A DNA stretch of 64,000 nucleotides from Hormiphora californensis (lineage: Eukaryota > Ctenophora > Tentaculata > Cydippida > Pleurobrachiidae). This document shows, piece by piece, positions 1 through 27,813 of the stretch. Where the stretch lies: contig CM035362.1 in NCBI GenBank assembly GCA_020137815.1, positions 4,306,008 to 4,370,007 on the forward strand, read 5' to 3'. A program made the position numbers and the translations under genes. The notes under the pieces are model-generated. The model was given only the letters and a program-made list of their open reading frames with translations, did no database searches and was not told the origin of the DNA. Every line of letters begins with the position of its first letter. The stretch's first letter is position 1.

Positions 1-2121
1 TCTTCCCCTCACTAAAATACAACTTAAATCCGCCTCAAATACCAATATTCGAGCACATATGATCTCTCAGTCACCAGGAAGCAGTCTTCCCGGCAACGCA
101 CAGTCCAATAGTTAGTTTAGGGCAGCATTTTTGGCCATACGTCCCTCCTCCCACCCCCTCCTCCCCGCCCCTCCGCCCCACCCACCTCCCCCACCCTGGC
201 CCGTCCCAAAGTAGAGGACTTTGCTAAACACCACACTACAGCGACAATCCTTGTGTTTTGGTGCACTAAGTCGCTTATCGCGTGTAACAAGTCACAAATT
301 TTCTTATCTGCCCCACCCGACTTGTCTTCTAGAATATTTTACATTCTAGTGGTGTTGCAATCAGTCCTACCCCTTGTTTGTGTTTGATCGTTCTCGTTTA
401 TCTTTATCTCTAATGGAAAAGGATACTCCTCTCATCAAGAAGTCACGGTATCAATCACATCCATCAAGGTCGTAAGCTTGTCAGTCCGTATTGTATGTTG
501 TTTAAAAATTAAATTCATAAATCCCCTATTATACTAAAACGCTCACTCAACAAGTCGGGGATGGTTATGGTTATGGGATGTGTGTAGTGGAGGCTCTTGC
601 GGTGTTTTCCGCGCCGTGGGGGCTTCTGCTTGTGTCGTTGCTGGTAACTTCCACCTCTCACATAACAAGTCCGATTCAGTCCACCTCCGCGTGGTCCATC
701 CTGGTAACGTCATTCTGTTAAGGGAGAGAGAGAGTGGGTGAGCGAGTTAGAGAGAGTTCTGAGAGAGTGACGGCTAAATGACTACGGACGTCCAGACAAC
801 TTCTGGATTCTGACTCACGTCAACCCCGCTATATACAGCAACCCCTGAGGGCTCTGCCCGTCGACCCGGCTGCTGTCGCCTGCAAAACAGCTCTCTTGCC
901 CATGGCTGTCTTTATGACAGGGCAGAGATAAACCCAGTAATAACCAAGTAGGGGCTGGTCGCCCCTGGGGAACCCCTGCCCAAATTTGCACCTAAAAACC
1001 TCTGCCTATTTAACCCCCACACCCTATTTGTTCCAAAAAACAGATCTAGACACAAAATAACTTACCCTACCACTACTTCAAACGTAACGCGCGAAAACGC
1101 CATGGTGAACAAAGTCCGACCCAGGCCGAACAAACTGCGCGCACAGTTCCAAGCCCAAGTTCTAGACTCCTCAGACACACCCTACCCCCCCCCCTAATCC
1201 CAAGCTCCGCACATGCGTGATCTCCACACCTACAACAAATCACCGAGCCTCAGACACGCACACCCCAAAACAAGGCAAGTGACAAACCTACAAATCTGAA
1301 AGACCCTTTAGTAGTCAGGGAAAAGCCCATTACAGTTTGGGACACTTAAACAATGGTACCCTTATTCAAATAGCAGACACGCTTACACTGAGACCCCTCG
1401 CATTAATTACGCGAAGCCTTGAGTGAACTGATACTGGTCAAATGCACTCAGGGACAACCATAGACGTTGTTTTACAGCAACTAATCTATAACCTGGCCAC
1501 CCGGCGATGGCAACATCGCCTGACCGGACCCTTGGGTCGTACTTGTGAATACATTACTAGCTAGCTTAGACTACAAGACCCTTGGTGTAAAGATAAGCAT
1601 TTAATCCCTTGATAGGTAATCAATGATATCCGGCAAATCACCTACTTCCACAGTTGTCGCGACAGTGGTAACCAAAGACCAACCAATTGGACGGTAAGTC
1701 CCATCACATGTCTGCGGGGAAAGATTTCTCCGTGCCAAATCCGACACAGACTCGCATGCTCCTTTTGCGGTACCATAAAGAGACTGCTGGGAAACCAGTG
1801 GAATCTAAGTGGAATCATACCGACAGTGACCCTGCGTGTGGGGGTCATCTGGCAAGGAGTGAGGTCAGTAACGGGCCGGCTGAGGGGTCATCAATAACCT
1901 CAGCATGGGGTGGAACGACGGGAGGTACTGAACACACACACACACACTCAACAAGTCGCAGTATTAGTGCCAAAACATTCCGCTCACCAATACTCGATAC
2001 AAATTGGCCCGCACACTTTCCGCCCATCGAAATTATACTCGCTCATCAGAATGCTCTCAAAATTTTGTAAACCAATATTTTCATTTCTAGTTTCAAGATG
2101 ATCACAATCAATTCACTGATT

Positions 2122-2195
2122 CAATGTTTTCATTCCAAATGTTTTCATTCCAAATGTTTTCATTCCAAATGTTTTCATTCCAAATGTTTTCATTC
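2122..2195. repeat. 15-bp tandem repeat, about 5 copies
   Basis: Five nearly perfect head-to-tail copies of the unit AAATGTTTTCATTCC. AT-rich, no coding potential. Confidence 0.85.
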
Positions 2196-2679
2196 ATAAT
2201 TAGTTAAAGTTTTTATATTTCCATTCATTGTATACATGGTATACCTTATTAATATTATTGATTCGAAAGCACCAGAGTCATATTAGATTGATGTCAAATG
2301 ATTTTATGCTGCAGTTACCCCAAGAAAATTTATTGGTATTTTTCCATTGTTTCTTGCTTAAATTATTTTAGAATTCGGACTGAAAAACGAGAATTTTCAT
2401 CTACACCACCATTATTATATCTAGCTTGCGAATGAGCCTTATAACTAGTATGTATAGCTAAAGTTACTGAGAAGAATTAAGTTTTACGATCTAGAAGTAT
2501 GATTTCATATTCTTTCACCGACGACTGACCCCGACAGACAGAAGACGATCTGGTGGTGATTCCGAAAGGATGATCCGGCACTATGCTGTCTCGCCTGTTC
2601 GGCGAGACTTGGCTGTGTGACTGTTTACAGTCCCAGATGAGTGGTCCAAACCAAACCAAACCAAACTTGTTATGCTCTC

Positions 2680-2870
2680 TTTTCGGAACGTGTTCGTCTA
2701 GACATTGCGCGTCGCGGGTGAACGAGCTAACCCGGGTGAACGAGCTAACAATAGTGAACTTACATGCGATATACTACATCGCGCGCATGTAATTGCACTA
2801 TTGTTAGCTCGTTCACCCGGGTTTGGTACAGCCCGCGACGCGCAATGTCGAGACGAACACGTTCCGAAAA
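2680..2870. repeat. Foldback element, ~190 bp
   Basis: The left arm starts TTTTCGGAACGTGTTCGTC and the right arm ends with its reverse complement, so almost the whole segment can fold back on itself. The left arm holds two tandem copies of a block around TGAACGAGCTAAC, whereas the right arm has one. A clear target-site duplication was not found. Probably a MITE-like element. Confidence 0.7.
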
Positions 2871-3438
2871 TGCAGTATCAGCATAGTCAAGGGCTACATC
2901 TTTGCACCTCCAGCTCGGAAAGACACGCGATTGTTAGAGCTGCATGCTCCGAGAAGAGAGCATTATGGTTAACATACCCGGGTACTTTTTTGTAAGTTGG
3001 TCCTTAACTCAACAAGTGGTATCAGATATACACTGACAAAGCATACACATGCGTTTTGATGTTACACTAAACATACGCTTGGTATTTGTTTATTTACTCA
3101 ACAACTTGGTATCAGTTTGGGAGTCACCGCGTCACACCGCTCAAAGAGCTTGGTAGAACGTCGGCTTAGTATCACCAACCAACCAACCAATTTGGTATTA
3201 GAAAAGTAAGACACGGGTTTTTAATAGTTTGAATAAAATGTGCGTACTAAAAGCTATAAGAATAAAGTGGTAGGGGTATGAAAAAAATAAGTTAAACTCT
3301 TAATAATAATTGTATAGCAAGGATACACTCCTTTCAAACAAACACATGTCTACCAAATGTTTAATATAACAGTGCCATATAACAGATCCCATGGTGACAT
3401 GGAGCTTGCTGTTGCCATGGTTACACAACGAACACGTT

Positions 3439-6400
3439 CTACTCTTCTTTCCATGGGTACTGGATGGTGAGCCGGGCGAATCGGGAGTCCTCCACCTGGA
3501 CTCGGTCCTCGCTTCCTGTCTGGGTGTATGGCAGACACGTGATGAAGGCCTCCTCGGGTCGATCTTCCTTAGCGTTTAGTTTATCCACTGAACGGGGGGG
3601 GGGGTGTTAGCAACGGAATCGCCACTTGGAGGCCCTATAGACTTAAAGTAAGACTCACTATCAACTTGGAGAGAGAGAGAGAGATAGAGAGATAGAGAGA
3701 GAGGGAGGGAGAGACAGAGAGAGAGGGGAAAGACTCACTATCAACTTTGACTTTCACAGCGAAAAGTGGTTGAAGTCCATCCTTTACTTTCGAGGTCCAC
3801 GGATAGAAGGTGCTGAAGTCTGCATCCGCGGGGTCAGGGTGCACAGAGAATGAAGTTACATCGGACATATCACCCTTACCGGTAATACCAATATCACGTT
3901 GACAGTCAAAGAAGAACCGGGTGTCGGTGCTGTTACCAGTTGGGTCGAAACCATAGATCTGGGGAGAGATTGTTAAATTAACTAGGGCGAGAGTAAAGGA
4001 GAGATTGTTACATTAACTAGGGCGAGAGTAAAGGAGAGATTGTTACATTAACTAGGGCGAGAGTAAAATAGATATTGTTAAATTAACTAGGGTGAGAGTA
4101 AAATAGAGATTGTTAAATTAACTAGGGCGAGAGTAAAATCAACTACGGTGAAAGATTACCCTGTTCAATCCTAGGAGGAAGCACCCCTCCTTCTTGTCAA
4201 AGGAGTAGTTATCCAAATCTCCACAGAAAGCGCTGTTTCTTTGCACATGGAACCACCTGATATTAATTGATTAATTAATTAATTAATTGATTGATTAACT
4301 AACTGCAAGTTGCAACGAGAAGCTGAAATTTTCCACCGAATATATAATAACTGAATCACGTGAATCATTTACTATCTTAACCTGTTAATTACCCTTAACT
4401 AGTTAACTACCCGTTAATTAGTCTTTAATTAACCGTTAATTACCTAAATACTTCTCCCTCGGCCTCAGGAGCCAGGTATTTTTCATACTCCACTTTAGTT
4501 TCGTTTATAGCACCCTTATATTCGGCGAACTTCGCTTTCTCTCGGAGGTTCATTGTCGTTGACTTGTACTGACTGATTGCAACCTCTGAAATTGGTGTTC
4601 ATATTAGTGACTTAGTAGTGATATAAAGACAGGGAATTATAGAGTTGTTGTGTTAGGAATTTAGTTTTTTAAGTAGTATAACTCTTTGGGGGGGGGGGGT
4701 GCAGCCCCAAAAAAATTCAAACTTTTTCCGAAACCCAGGGTATGGTTGGTTTTTTTTTGGTTTTTTTTGGTTGAAATTTCTTTGATTTTTTTTGGTCGTT
4801 TTTGATTTTTTTTGGTCGTTTTTGATTTTTTTTGGCCGTTTTTGATTTTTTTTGGTCGTTTTTGATTTTTTTTGATCGTTTTTGATTTTTTTTGATCGAT
4901 TTTGATTTTTTGAATTTTTTTGAATTTTTTTGATCGTTTTTGAATTTTTTTGATCGTTTTTGATTTTTTTTAATTGTTTAATGTTGAACAAAAAAGTTCA
5001 AAAAAAAATCAAAAACGATCAAATAAAATCAAAAACGATCAAAAAAATTCAAAAAAAATCAAAAACGATCAAAAAATATCAAAAAAAATCAAAAACGATC
5101 AAAAAAATTCAACAAAAAAAATCAAAAACGATAAAAAAAAATCAAAAAAGATCAAAAAAAATCAAAAACGACCAAAAAAAATCAAAAACGACCAAAAAAA
5201 ATCAAAAAAAATCAAAAAAAATCAAAAAAGATCAAAAAAATCAAAAAAAATCAAAAATGACCAAAAAAAATCAACACTTTTGAAAATCCAGGGTATGGTT
5301 GGTTTTTTTTTGGGCTGCACCCCCCCCCCTCTTTTCAATAAGTATACAGTCGGACCCCGATTTACTGGGACGAAAAACTTCCCCCGATTTAGGAAATTAA
5401 TGGAATATCACCCCGATATACCGGGCATCCGATTTACCGGGCAAAACCCTTTCCCCCGAGCATCCCGGTAAATCGGGGTCCGACTGTATCTAAAAAATTG
5501 AGGTTTGGTAAATTCACGGTCGCTTGCAGTGGAGAAACGGTAACGCGTTACCGTTTTGAGATGTACACTTTACTAAGCGTGCGATACTAAATTATCACAC
5601 TTTTTCAGCTAGATCAGGCTAAACATGTGCTTATTACCCGCCCGCTACGTAAAGTGTGCATCCCGTTACAGTAACGCGTTAACGTTTCTCCACTGCAAGC
5701 GGCCTTGATTAAAGTCCGGTATCTCGAGGTCCGGTAAATCGAGGTCCGGTAAATCTAGGTCCGGTAAATCGAGGTGCATGATTACTCACGGGGTTTGTTA
5801 GATCGTTGGTAAACAGTAGGCTTGTCATCATCGAGGGTGGAGAGCATCACGTACATGTTCATTGCAAAGAACGCCGCCAGAAAGGAGTAGAAGAAGATGT
5901 AGAAGGTTCCTATCTTGGCTGAGTAGGGAGAATATAAAGGGTTTATTAATGATTAAAGGTTGACAAGATACCTAAAACTTTTCGTATATCGTCTTATTTT
6001 GATTTATCATTAATTTTCAGCATTTTTTCAGAATTTTTTGTCGGCTAGAAATATGTGCAAAATAGGGGGTCTACTGACAAATGAGTGTGCCTTTTTTAAA
6101 ATTGATACCGTAATATCTCCGGTTCCTGATGAGATACAGAAACCGTTTTGGTAGCGTTGGAAAGGTCTTATTGAGATCAATCCAACGCAACCAAGATCAA
6201 GTCTTTATCTTTTGAGGAACCGGAAACGTGAATTTCAATTTGCGAGACGCAGTGAGTGTGCCCAGTAAAACCAGTGCTGACAATATCGGTAGACCCCCTA
6301 TTTCGAATTTTTTTCTAGCCGACAAAAAATTCTGAAAAAATGCTGAAAATTAATGATAAATCAAAATAAGACGATATACGAAAAGTTTTAGGTATCTTGT

Positions 6401-9221
6401 CAACCTTTAAGTGTTTACTGATTTAGTTATTGCATCCACCCAGATACATGAGGGAAGGTTTATTGGTTGACTTAATTTCAATGGTATTTACTGATTAACT
6501 CGAATATTACTGATTATGGAGTATATAAATCATGCCCCAACTCATACCCCCATTATATTACTTACCCCAACTCATGCCCCCTCGTTCTCCACACCATTAC
6601 TTACCCCAACTCATACCCCCCACACAACTTACCCCAACTCATGCCCCCTCGTCCCCCACATATTACTTACCCCAACTCATGCCCCCTCGTCCCCCACATT
6701 ACTTACCCCAACTCATACCCCCTCGTCCCCCACATATTACTTACCCCAACTCATACCCCCCACATATTACTTACCCCAACTCATGACCCCTCGTCCCCAA
6801 AGAAAGGAGTAAAAGAAAATATAGAAGGTTCCTATCTTGGCTGAGTAGGGAGAATATAAAGGGTTTATTAATGATTAAGAACGAAAGGTTGCCGTGATAC
6901 AGCTCATTGAATGTCGCAAAAAGAGCCAAAATCATGCATGAACATTTTCTCAACTGCTGCGTGACCTGGTGCTTCAATTTCATTTTTATGGTGCTCATTG
7001 GAAAGATAAATTCAAGCTAAAGAAAAATAGCAGAATGATGGAAAATTAAGATGCTCACATCATGAATGAACACGAAAAGAATGAAGGAATTAAAAATGAA
7101 TTTTCGAAAATTTGACAAAAAATTATGGAAAAAGTTACCAAGGAATTGATCCAGAGTGCTCCAACAATTTTCATTCTCATAACTATCACCGTTTTGACGC
7201 ACCACCTCGCTAACCATGACCAACAATCCGTAGCCCACCTTGTACATTGGCGAATAACGGTAGAAAATCAGTAATCACGTATTGGCACCGATTAAGTCAA
7301 ATTATAGGTAACCGCCTTTCATTTAATTAATTAGAGGATATCATGAAACGTGATACAATACTTGATTAGTCGTCCATGATTCGGATCTCTCACTCTCACC
7401 TCTCTAACTCTCTATCTCCGTCTATCTACCGCCTATGGTTTAGTTGGATACATGGCACGAATCACTATAATTAGGGGCGGGTGATTCGGTCTCTCATGCT
7501 TCAGTCTCTCCTGCTTTAGTCCCGTTGGATACGTGATCCATTGCAGCCTTTTATTGCAGCCTTTTATTGCAGCCTTTTATTGCAGCCTTTTATTAGGAGC
7601 GAAGTTCTACTCACCTGCCATTGAATCCACCCAGATACATGAGGGAAGGTTTATTGGTTGACTTAATTTCAATGGTATTTACTGATTAACTCGAATATTA
7701 CTGATTATGGAGTATATAAATCATACCCCAACTCATACCCCCCATTATATTACTTACCCCAACTCGTGCCCCCTCGTCCCCCATTATATTACTTACCCCA
7801 ACACATACCCCCCATTATATTACTTACCCTAACTCATGCCCCAACTCATACCCCCCCATTATATTACTTATCCCAACTCATGCCCCCTCGTCCCCCACAC
7901 ATTACTTACCCCAACTCATGGCCCCTCGTCCTCCACACCATTACTTACCCCAACTCATACCTCCCCATTATATTACTTACCCCAACTCATGGCTCCTCGT
8001 CCCCCACATATTACTTACCCCAACTCATGCCCCCAACACTACTTACCCCAACTCATACCCCCTCGTCCCCCACATATTACTTACCCCACCTCATGCCCCC
8101 CACATATTACTTACCCCACCTCATGCCCCCCACATATTACTTACCCCAACTCATGCCCCCTCGTCCCCCATTATATTACTTACCCCAACACATACCCCCC
8201 ATTATATTACTTACCCCAACTCGTGCCCCCTCGTCCCCCATTATATTACTTACCCCAACACATACCCCCCATTATATTACTTACCCTAACTCATGCCCCA
8301 ACTCATACCCCCCCATTATATTACTTATCCCAACTCATGCCCCCTCGTCCCCCACACATTACTTACCCCAACTCATGGCCCCTCGTCCTCCACACCATTA
8401 CTTACCCCAACTCATACCCCCCCATTATATTACTTACCCCAACTCATGGCTCCTCGTCCCCCACATATTACTTACCCCAACTCATGCCCCCCACACTACT
8501 TACCCCAACTCATACCCCCTCGTCCCCCACATATTACTTACCCCACCTCATGCCCCCCACATATTACTTACCCCACCTCATGCCCCCCACATATTACTTA
8601 CCCCAACTCATGCCCCCTCGTACCCCACATATTACTTACCCCAACTCATACCCCCCACATATTACTTACCCCACCTCATGCCCCCCACATATTACTTACC
8701 CCACCTCATGCCCCCCACATATTACTTACCCCAACTCATGCCCCCTCGTACCCCACATATTACTTACCCCAACTCATACCCCCCACACTACTTACCCCAA
8801 CTCATACCCCCTCGTCCCCCACATATTACTTACCCCAACTCATACCCCCCACATATTACTTACCCCAACTCATGCCCCCCTCGTCCCCCACATATTACTT
8901 ACCCCAACTCATGCCCCCTCGTCCCCCACATATTACTTACCCCAACTCATGCCCCCACACTACTTACCCCAACTCATGCCCCCTCGTCCCCCACATATTA
9001 CTTACCCCAACTCATGCCCCCACACTACTTACCCCAACTCATGCCCCCTCGTCCCCCACATATTACTTACCCCAACTCATGCCCCCACACTACTTACCCC
9101 AACTCATGCCTCCTCGTCCCATGACCGTTCCATCATCACTGTTGTAAAGGAAGGTTCCACAGGACTTTAGACCCGCCCTGAACTTTCCCTCCTCCTTGAC
9201 TTGAACCTCTCCTTCTGGCAT
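3439..9221 (-). CDS. ATP1B: Na+/K+-ATPase beta subunit (ATP1B-like)
   Basis: Type II membrane glycoprotein that partners the catalytic alpha subunit of the plasma-membrane sodium pump. Six exons on the minus strand join in frame: 9221-9098, 5918-5790, 4585-4444, 4256-4160, 3958-3739, 3587-3439 (861 nt, 286 aa), ending RLTIQYPWKEE. Seen: a short cytoplasmic start (MPEGEVQVKEEGKF) with the family motif FLYNSDDGTVMGR, then SWAKIGTFYIFFYS as one membrane span near residues 40-65, an ectodomain with paired cysteines, GLNRIYGFDP as in other beta subunits, and FYPWTSKVKDGLQPLFAV matching the conserved 'PYY...LQPLVAV' segment. The length is slightly below the usual ~300 aa. All splice sites are GT-AG. 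Intron 1 (3.2 kb) contains a large minisatellite made from the exon 1 donor. A beta subunit of the related H,K-ATPase is not excluded. The gene lies head-to-head with the cyclase-like gene. Confidence 0.93.
3960..4141. repeat. Intron-edge repeat (GTTAAATTAACTAGGGCGAGAG type)
   Basis: Five tandem copies of a ~38-bp unit around GAGATTGTTACATTAACTAG, directly against the 3' splice site of ATP1B exon 5. A related unit (GTTACTTTAACTAAG) recurs beside splice sites of other genes in the window. Confidence 0.75.
4688..5329. mobile_element. Foldback element ending in poly-G/poly-C
   Basis: Starts with 12 G then TGCAGCCC and ends with GGGCTGCA then 10 C, in an intron of ATP1B. The interior is an imperfect inverted repeat of T-rich units (TTTTTGATCG and its complement). 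The block CCAGGGTATGGTTGG stands near both ends in the same orientation. Flanks share CTCTTT, a possible eroded target-site duplication. Same terminal design as 45848-46670 and 62111-63116, although the interiors differ. Confidence 0.7.
5347..5486. mobile_element. Pogo/Tigger-like MITE, 140 bp
   Basis: Terminal inverted repeats CAGTCGGACCCCGATTTA, flanked by TA on both sides, as expected for the Tc1/mariner-pogo group. Internally it is made of repeats of the terminal motif with no coding capacity. Related copies lie at 35247-36125 and 62889-63059, with fragments near 54.1, 54.7 and 55.4 kb. Confidence 0.85.
5957..6406. mobile_element. TTAA-flanked foldback element, 450 bp
   Basis: The left end AGGTTGACAAGATACC is mirrored at the right end and both sides are flanked by TTAA, the target site of piggyBac- and Kolobok-type elements. 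The arms are about 120 bp and very similar. Non-autonomous. Sits in ATP1B intron 1. Confidence 0.8.
6531..6795 (-). repeat. Splice-donor minisatellite, small block
   Basis: About seven copies of the unit read on the minus strand as GGCATGAGTTGGG/GTAAGTAA, i.e. the end of ATP1B exon 1 plus its 5' splice site. Separated from the main array by a duplicated intron segment (6433-6533 equals 7623-7724). A degenerate copy of the ATP1B exon 2 start with its acceptor follows at about 6800-6870. Confidence 0.9.
7725..9097 (-). repeat. Splice-donor minisatellite, main array (~40 units)
   Basis: Head-to-tail units of up to 39 bp abutting ATP1B exon 1. Each unit, on the gene strand, contains GGACGAGGGGGCATGAGTTGGG followed by GTAAGTAA, copying the last ~20 coding bases of exon 1 and the functional donor. 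In the exon 1 frame a unit would give R-G-x-M-S-W-G-K and then a TAA stop, so only use of the first donor gives a full protein. Higher-order duplications of several units are visible (for example 7770-8290 against 8220-8560). Confidence 0.93.
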
Positions 9222-9619
9222 CTTGCTGCTGCTATATGGCTAAAAGTGATTTATTAAGACACGGTGATTATTTTGGATATTTGCCAACGAAAAAAAATAA
9301 TACAAAAGCGTTGTCAAACTGATATAGAGAGCATCTATAAACCTGTAAAGAGTATAGATCATATCAAGCTGTAGGACACTATAAACAAACAAAAGATGAT
9401 CCACACAGAAGCAGCAAGAAGGGGGCAACATATCATCTCAATCTCACGGAGAGGGAAATATTGTAACAAGGATTAATATAATGCACTTTATCATCGTAGT
9501 ACCGGGCAACTTTTTATTTCAAAGAATAAAATGGAGTAATATGAAACCAACACTTTGGGGGGCAACGGAACAGTGGGAGCCGGAGGCGGTAGATTGATAG
9601 AGGGATGGAGGGAGAGAGA

Positions 9620-9685
<66 letters not shown>

Positions 9686-9767
9686 GAGAGAGAGAGAGAG
9701 TAGGTTCCAGTGGATGCCGAGAGAGTTAATCAGATTGAATACCTCAAATGTGTATAACATCTGGTGA
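9222..9767. promoter_or_regulatory. Head-to-head intergenic spacer, probable shared promoter region
   Basis: Lies between the start codon of ATP1B (minus) and the beginning of the cyclase-like gene (plus). It is AT-rich next to ATP1B and has a (GA)n run at 9610-9702. No TATA box or other element could be assigned; the promoter role is inferred from gene orientation only. Confidence 0.35.
9610..9702. repeat. (GA)n microsatellite
   Basis: Nearly pure GA dinucleotide run with a few GTGA interruptions. Confidence 0.95.
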
Positions 9768-9799
9768 ATGGTGCCGCCATTATTACCTGATCATATATA

Positions 9800-10010
<211 letters not shown>

Positions 10011-10048
10011 CTTCCAATAATTCCCTCAATTCTCTCTCACCACACGTA

Positions 10049-10135
10049 CACCGAGAGCGGGAAACACCTGACACAATATTACACGAGACTTTGCCAGTAC
10101 TACGAGACAGACCCAAAGAAAAACGAGAGGAAGAG
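10049..10135 (+). other. Possible upstream exon of the cyclase-like gene
   Basis: A short open stretch after the CT run, ending in a good donor (AAGAG/gtaagag). In one frame it reads GKHLTQYYTRLCQYYETDP, faintly like the 'GLILHYYS' end of an H-NOX domain, but that frame does not join in phase with the exon at 11201. The phase-compatible frame shows no similarity. Transcript data are needed to settle it. Confidence 0.25.
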
Positions 10136-10255
10136 GTAAGAGAGTTTGTTACTTTAACTAAGAGAACACTGGGAGAGAGGAAGGAGAGTTTGTTACTTTA
10201 ACTAAGAGAACACTGGAAGAGAGGAAGGAGAGTTTGTTACTTGAGAGGAAGAGGA
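10136..10255. repeat. Intron-edge repeat GAGTTTGTTACTTTAACTAAG
   Basis: Two full copies of a ~44-bp unit plus a third truncated one, starting inside the donor of the putative exon at 10135. Further copies lie at 11795-11875 and 13290-13410, and in reverse orientation at 14935-15035. Confidence 0.8.
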
Positions 10256-10345
10256 CTTGATTGTACACAAGGGTGGTCCGTGTGAAGCTATACACGTGAA
10301 GAAAAGAGGGGGAGGGAGATATACAGGGGATGGAGCGAGATATAC

Positions 10346-10347
<2 letters not shown>

Positions 10348-10426
<79 letters not shown>

Positions 10427-10445
10427 GAGTGAGAGTGAGACGGAA
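10348..10445. repeat. (GA)n microsatellite
   Basis: GA dinucleotide run in the first intron of the cyclase-like gene. Confidence 0.95.
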
Positions 10446-10739
10446 AGAAAGAGAGATAGGGAAATCTACATGTGATTGAGGCCTCTTGACAAGCAGCTAT
10501 TGGAATGTAGATTGGTCGTCTGAACCACTATGCAATGGTGAAACAGGAGAGGGGGACATAGTCGAGGTAGAAAGGAGCTGTAGAAGCCAGAAAGGGGCAG
10601 TTAGCTGGTGGGAGAGAAAGGACATTTTAAAAGTACAGTAGTAGTGCAGTAAACTGTTTGCGACGCACAGCGAAAAGAGACCAGCAAATTTAGAGAAAAG
10701 GAATTGCTGTAATCAAACCAAACTTAGAGATAGAGAGGG

Positions 10740-10779
10740 ATATGGAGGGAGAGAGAGTAAGAGAGAGTAAGAGAGAGTA

Positions 10780-10846
<67 letters not shown>

Positions 10847-10858
10847 TAGAGAGAAAGA
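10740..10858. repeat. (GA)n microsatellite with GAGAGTAA units
   Basis: Interrupted GA run in the same intron. Confidence 0.9.
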
Positions 10859-11200
10859 TGTAGGTGCAGCAGGGGTGGTTACATGTGGTCAGTAAGTAGG
10901 TTGGTTTATTGGAAATGTCGCTGAACTCTTGTTAGTGCGAACGATCATAAACTTAAGGAAATGAGGCGAACATTGAGTAACTGTGATCAGATCAAATTAC
11001 CGACCGATTCTTATTCCTTTTCGGTCCTAAGTAAGAGATTATTAGTGATCTTTTCTTAAGAGAGTCAATTCGTAGCAGTCCAACCTAAGAGAGCTATTCC
11101 TTTTCATCCCAAGACCCAAACTAAGAGATTCTTTCCTTTTCAGTGGTAATTGGTCTAGCCTCTACTAATACTACTACTAATCTACTCGTGTGTTTCACAG

Positions 11201-26557
<15,357 letters not shown>

Positions 26558-26856
26558 TTGGAGCGATATTGGTTTCAAATGTTGCCATGGTAACCCATGT
26601 TGTCATGGTAACTAGGATATTGGTTTCTATACTACTACACGTGTATATTCATTGTTCCTGATATAATAACAAGCTATAGTTTGATGTTTGTATATTTATT
26701 TTGTGTGTTTATTTTGTGTAGTTGTTTTTCGTTTCCTGAATTGATGTTAAATTGATGTTAAATTGATGTTAAATTTACCAAAATGTACTAATAGTTTTTA
26801 TCGATAAAACTGGGCTGGTTTGTTGACAAGGGCTCTCAACAAAGGCTGATAATATC

Positions 26857-27228
26857 GGTAGGCGGTAAATGTTTACCAGATCTGTGAGAATTTCGCACGT
26901 TTTTGCCCATAACTCAGCCATTTCTTGACCAATTTGCAAAATCTTTGCCTCATTGGAAAGAGGACATTGAGATCTCTTAAATGAGCTTAATAAAATGAAA
27001 ATTGGCGCAAATTGCGCGGCGTGGTGGCGAAAACGCGCATTTTGCGCCATGACGCCGCGCATTTTGCGCTGATTTTAGTTTCATTGGGCTCATTTGAAAG
27101 AACTCAATGTCCTCTTTCCAACGCGCCCAAGAGTTTGCAAATTGGTCAAGAAATGACTGAGTTATGGACAAAAACGTGGTTTTGCACGTACGTTTTCTCT
27201 CAGATCTGGTTAACATTTACCGCCTACC
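26857..27228. mobile_element. Foldback MITE, 372 bp, with 9-bp target duplication
   Basis: Ends GGTAGGCGGTAAATG and reverse complement, flanked by GATAATATC on both sides (9 bp). The arms are imperfectly complementary over most of the length; the centre is rich in GCGCAAAAT. A 9-bp duplication and a GG terminus suit Mutator-like elements; there is no coding capacity. Confidence 0.8.
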
Positions 27229-27813
27229 GATAATATCATGCCCATACAATTCTCCTTACAACACCCATCGGTCACGCCTCCAGGTACTCCCTCATGCTAA
27301 TGTACTCTCAGTGGTTACCATTGTTACCATACTGTATATGGTTATCATAACGGTTACCATGGTTACCACTCATGCTCATGTACTCTCAGTGCACACTCTC
27401 ATTCTGTTTACCATAGAATACTTTGTATCCCTGCCCAGAGTATATGGGTGATTCTAACTGACTCCCACTTGGTCTCGTTCTCACGCTGTAGCTACACAGC
27501 ACTAGGGTTATACATTGGGTAATATTGGAGGGAGGGACTGGGGCACACATTTCAGGTACTAATAGGGACCAATAAGGGAATAGAGTGTGCATACTGGGGC
27601 TCATGTTCATTGGGTAATAATAGCTGCACAGTACTGGGGTTGAAGACTGTTTACTTAGCACGGACACAGTTTCAAACAACTCAACATTGGTTCACACACA
27701 TATTGGGTTAGAGTATTATGTACTAGGGGCACCTCAGGTGGGGGAATGGTACATCAGGTATCATTTCGTGTAGGGGAAGTTAAAACATAATCATATTGAG
27801 ATAATGTACTCAC

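Larger units (their letters stand above)
1..3438. other. Left flank without a recognisable gene
   Basis: No reading frame here resembles a known protein and no convincing exon chain was found on either strand. The stretch holds pyrimidine-rich DNA (about 145-200), a short (AC)n run near 1930, a 15-bp tandem repeat (2122-2195) and a long hairpin-forming inverted repeat (2680-2870). A copy of the dispersed motif AATCCTTGTGTTTT lies near 246. The right end should contain the 3' UTR of the minus-strand ATP1B-like gene, but I could not fix a polyadenylation site. Confidence 0.5.

Noticed and set aside
1501-1545. Hairpin GGCGATGGCAACATCGCC as a possible tRNA or structured RNA
   Set aside because: No cloverleaf or known RNA pattern around it.
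1687-2070. 127-residue frame on the plus strand
   Set aside because: No similarity, crosses an (AC)n run, no splice or promoter context.
4653-5471. Lys/Asn/Gln-rich frames on both strands
   Set aside because: Product of the A-rich or T-rich arms of the poly-G-ended foldback.
6516-9170. Long open frames rich in Pro, Tyr, Leu and Thr on the plus strand
   Set aside because: They are translations of the complement of the splice-donor minisatellite; open only because most units are multiples of three or lack stops.
27164-27679. Possible exons in the gap between cyclase and Furry
   Set aside because: No phase-compatible exon chain or protein similarity; the left part is a MITE.
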